Assembly: GCA_009103225.1 (NCBI GenBank)
Contig: RHPI01002533.1
Coordinates: 69,793 to 133,792, forward strand
Length of the DNA stretch: 64,000 nucleotides
Direction: 5' to 3'
DNA from: Chlorokybus atmophyticus
Lineage: Eukaryota; Streptophyta; Chlorokybophyceae; Chlorokybales; Chlorokybaceae
Below are positions 61,286 through 64,000 of the stretch, piece by piece; the stretch's first letter is position 1, and every line of letters starts with the position of its first letter. A program made the position numbers and the translations under genes. Under the pieces are notes generated by a model. It saw only the letters and a list, made by a program, of their open reading frames with translations, was not told the origin of the DNA and searched no databases.

Positions 61286-64000
61286 CCCAGCCCGCTGGAC
61301 ACGTATCGGGACCGCCGAGACACCGTCCAGCAGCGCATCGCCGACGCAGCCGACCTGCCTTTGGGCACTGATGAAGCACTCGGACCTCCTACAACCGCTC
61401 CCCTTCATCAGCGCTACCACGCACTGGAACAAGCATATCATTGGCGACAGGATCAAGCTGCCGCCATTGCTGCACGTGAGCAAGCTCTTGAAGCTACGCG
61501 TGCACCAATACCTCAGTCACCAACTACTGGTCCATCCTCCAGCACCACTCCGCTCTTCGTCGAGACCAACTCTGACCAAGCGAGGGCGTTGGCTCAACAA
61601 ACCAGGGGGGTGATCGCCCCGTTGCTGCCTGCGCTGGTGGAGGATCTACCTGAGGACCAAAGGGAGCCAGGGAGGGGCTACCTTACACCACAAGGGTGTA
61701 CACAAAGAGATGGAGCAGGACTGGTTGGAGAGCAACAACTACGCACTGCTCTGTTGCGACAAGCAACCATGCTGCATCGGCAAGAAGGCATCGGACTTCG
61801 GCAGATGCTTGGGATGCGAGACAATGGCAACGCGGCACGCGCACGGTTAGTGACGTGGCTGGTCACCAACCATCCCGCAGTCCCGTTGTTCGCTTTCGGC
61901 GCCAGATTAGCGTGGGTGGACGCATTCCTTCGCTCCATACGGCAAGCCTATGATGAAGTGGCTTCCGCCGCCACTGACACTCTGGAGGGAGCTCTGGAGG
62001 CGATACTGAGTTTGCCAGGAGTGGAGGCAGGACGTCAGCGCAGGCGCATCGCCGCTGCTTACGAGCAGCATGTCCAACAGCCAGAGACCCGCCTCACTGT
62101 ATGCACACGAGCAATAACAGTGCTGGAAGTGGGAGTGGTCAACGGCAGATGGGATGCTTACATGGCAGGGATCCTCAGGGTGCCCACCATCACCCACGAC
62201 ATGAGAGCGCGGCTCCTACGCGCAGTGTACCTGCAGCCCATGCCTCAGAACCATCGCTATATAGACGTGGACAACAATGCGACGGCGACATGGGAAGGTA
62301 CACTAGTCAGAGAGGCAGCCCATGCCGTGCGATGGACCTATGCAGAGGAGCAGGCTGCACGAGAGGCAGTCCCGCAAACACCAGGTCCTCCAGGGTTCCC
62401 GCTACAGCCACTGGCCACTCCTCCTGGCATGACAACAGCTGCACGGAGGGTCAACCCTCCTGCACCTCCACTTGGACAGTTTGCAGCAGCACCTCCAGTG
62501 CCTAGGCCACCACGCGTGTACCAGCAACCGCGACAAGGACGGTTTGGACAAAGCCGAGGACAAGGAGGTCCACAAGATTCATCAGGCAGAGGAGCCCTGG
62601 CTGCCCTGCGGTCAGGCCCCGCAGATGAGAGTAAAGCAACAGTCTCTCCACGCAAGAGGTTCCGTCGCTGCAAGAGGCTGCGCATCAACGCTAATGCAGC
62701 CATGATCGCCAACCAAGGCAAGCACGTGATCGTCAATGGGCGGGCACTCAAATGCGTGATGCTGGACACTGGAGCACAGCCCGTCATCATTGGGCGCTAC
62801 CTCGCACGAGATCTCGGCATCACCAGCGCTGAGCTGCTTCCCTGTCCCTACCAGCTGGACACCGCAACCGGCAACCGCGACAAGGTGCTCGGCCTTACCA
62901 AGCAGGCTGTGAGCATCCGCCTCACCGGACTAAACCCTTCCCACAGCACCGAGATTGTACAAAGGTGTGTGGTCACCGATGCCGGGTCCTTTGACCTACT
63001 GCTGGGACAGGACTGCAACTTCCCTGTCGGCATGGGGATGGACTGCTGGACTGAGCAGGCATGGTTTCGACCGCATTGGGATGAGGATGATGGAGAGGAG
63101 CAGGGATTCCTACCTCTCGAACTGGTGGCCAAGGCCCGCTCGCAACGAAGGTCGGCCGCAGCAGCCACCTACAGTCCTATAAAAAGCTCACGTGTGCCTC
63201 GTGCCCGAACGCAGCCGAGGACAACTGCAACGAGCTCGAGCCTAAACGCTGAAGAGGACTCTCCTACACCGTACGATGAGTCTCAGGAGACTGTCACAAA
63301 AGAAGTGGCCTTTCAGGAGCCATCCGAGCGTCGCTGGAGCGCACAAGTAGCAGCACACATGCTACTGACCAGGCCTCAGCTCACTGCACACTTCCCTGTC
63401 TACAAAGACCAGGCTACAGTGCAGGAGCAGTACCACATAGCTACTGGAGTTGTGGAGTTCCACATGTTCCGCCGACAACAAGGCATCACCGTGCTGGAGC
63501 TGTTCGGAGGCATAGGCAGTGGGCTTGCGGCTGTCCTCAACACAGGAACAACAGTCACCAAGTACCTCTACTGTGACCCTGACCCTCATGCACAGGAGGC
63601 TCTGAGCCATCATTTACGACAGCTGCACCAGCGCTACCCGCAGCAGTTACCGCTGTCGGCACTGCAAGGGAGCCAGAAGGCTCTGCCGCAGGACATCCGC
63701 TGGATTATCAAGGATCACCTGCAGGCAGTCGGCAACATTGACCTGCTGATAGCAGGATGGGAGTTTCAAGGGCACTCCAGGGCAGGCAGAGGCCACGGGC
63801 TCTCTGATCCTCGCTCACAGCTGTTCTGGGAGCTAATGAGAGTCGTCAAACTCCTGCAGACCAGTCAGATCGCTAGGCCCTTGGGCTACATCATCGAGAA
63901 TGTGCACTCCGAGGATGACAAGCGGCATCACGTCGCCAAAGCTTATCGACAAGTATGCTCCTTGCTGGGGCATCCTCTCAAAATCAACGCCGCACGTCAT
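61286..64000 (+). CDS. Retroelement polyprotein: retropepsin-like protease plus C5 cytosine methyltransferase domain (3' partial)
   Basis: The frame is open for 905 codons from just after a TAA (61283-61285) to the window edge. The first ~440 codons are unrecognised, Ala/Gln/Arg-rich with a Pro-rich end. Next are a basic stretch (KRFRRCKRLR) and an aspartic protease core: CVMLDTGAQPVIIGRYLA (DTG at 62765-62773) and later FDLLLGQDCNFP. About 180 codons later a C5 methyltransferase begins. Motif I is VLELFGGIGSGLAAVL (63491 onward), the motif II-like acidic turn is YCDPDPHAQEAL, motif IV is DLLIAGWEFQGHSRAG with GLSDPRSQLFWE, and motif VI is IIENVHSEDD. In active enzymes motif IV is PCQ; here the Cys position is Phe (63764-63766). 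Later motifs and the target-recognition domain are outside the window. Confidence 0.75.

Larger units (their letters stand above)
58671..64000 (+). mobile_element. Second retroelement, partial, with protease and C5 DNA methyltransferase
   Basis: A gag-like region (58671 to about 60510), a Thr/Ala/Pro-rich linker (to 60970), a broken spacer (to 61285) and an open frame (61286 to the end) containing a retropepsin-like protease then a cytosine methyltransferase domain. Gag with CCHC knuckle plus aspartic protease indicates an LTR-type retroelement. RT, RNase H, integrase and the 3' end lie beyond the window and are unproven. The 5' boundary is not defined. Confidence 0.7.

Overview
This is a nuclear scaffold segment from a green alga, most likely a chlorophyte. 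The evidence is a CYP97C carotenoid epsilon-ring hydroxylase, plastid-type transit peptides on several proteins, a plastid ribulokinase-like FGGY kinase, a TORTIFOLIA1-type microtubule protein, and many short exons with GT(or GC)...GCAG introns. No rRNA, tRNA or CRISPR array was found. Gene models were built by hand from splice sites, protein-family landmarks and phase arithmetic. Most reconstruct to an uninterrupted frame; the exceptions are flagged.

Layout. 0.2-3.8 kb: GCKR/MurQ-type SIS-domain protein (+, 5' end outside the window). 4.8-9.0 kb: secreted Ole e 1 / heparinase II-III-like polysaccharide lyase (-), with a 414-base C run and an N gap in its introns. 10.6-17.5 kb: a complete, young Ty3/gypsy chromodomain LTR retrotransposon on the minus strand, with target-site duplication, PBS, PPT, gag and pol. 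Next come a hAT relic and an AT-rich gene-poor stretch to 20.9 kb. 20.9-23.7 kb: TORTIFOLIA1-like protein (-). 24.7-25.0 kb: putative small plastid membrane protein (-). 25.7-27.1 kb: RAD6/UBC2-type E2 (+), followed by 92-bp tandem repeats. 28.8-30.3 kb: HAD hydrolase (-). 30.7-34.4 kb: nucleostemin-like GTPase (+). 35.2-38.0 kb: FGGY sugar kinase (+). 38.5-41.7 kb: CYP97C (-). 42.3-44.3 kb: rhodanese membrane protein (+). 46.0-46.9 kb: unrecognised gene (-). 47.2-50.1 kb: Xaa-Pro aminopeptidase 3 type (+). 51.0-52.5 kb: DUF493/YbeD-like plastid protein (-). 52.7-54.6 kb: nucleoside hydrolase (+). 54.65-54.94 kb: a MITE. 57.3-57.8 kb: diverged palindromic repeats. 58.7 kb to the window end: a second retroelement (+).

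The most unusual feature is the second element. A gag-like region with CCHC knuckle, broken by frameshifts and stops, precedes an open frame of at least 905 codons. That frame carries a retropepsin-like aspartic protease and then a C5 cytosine DNA methyltransferase domain with motifs I, IV and VI. The catalytic Cys position of motif IV reads Phe in this copy. Other notable items are a single UAG between gag and pol in the same frame of the first element, and an LTR that folds into eight consecutive hairpins.

The host genes are housekeeping and plastid functions and do not form a pathway cluster. Several are arranged head-to-head over short shared 5' regions (HAD/NSN1, CYP97C/rhodanese, DUF493/nucleoside hydrolase), which suggests shared promoters.
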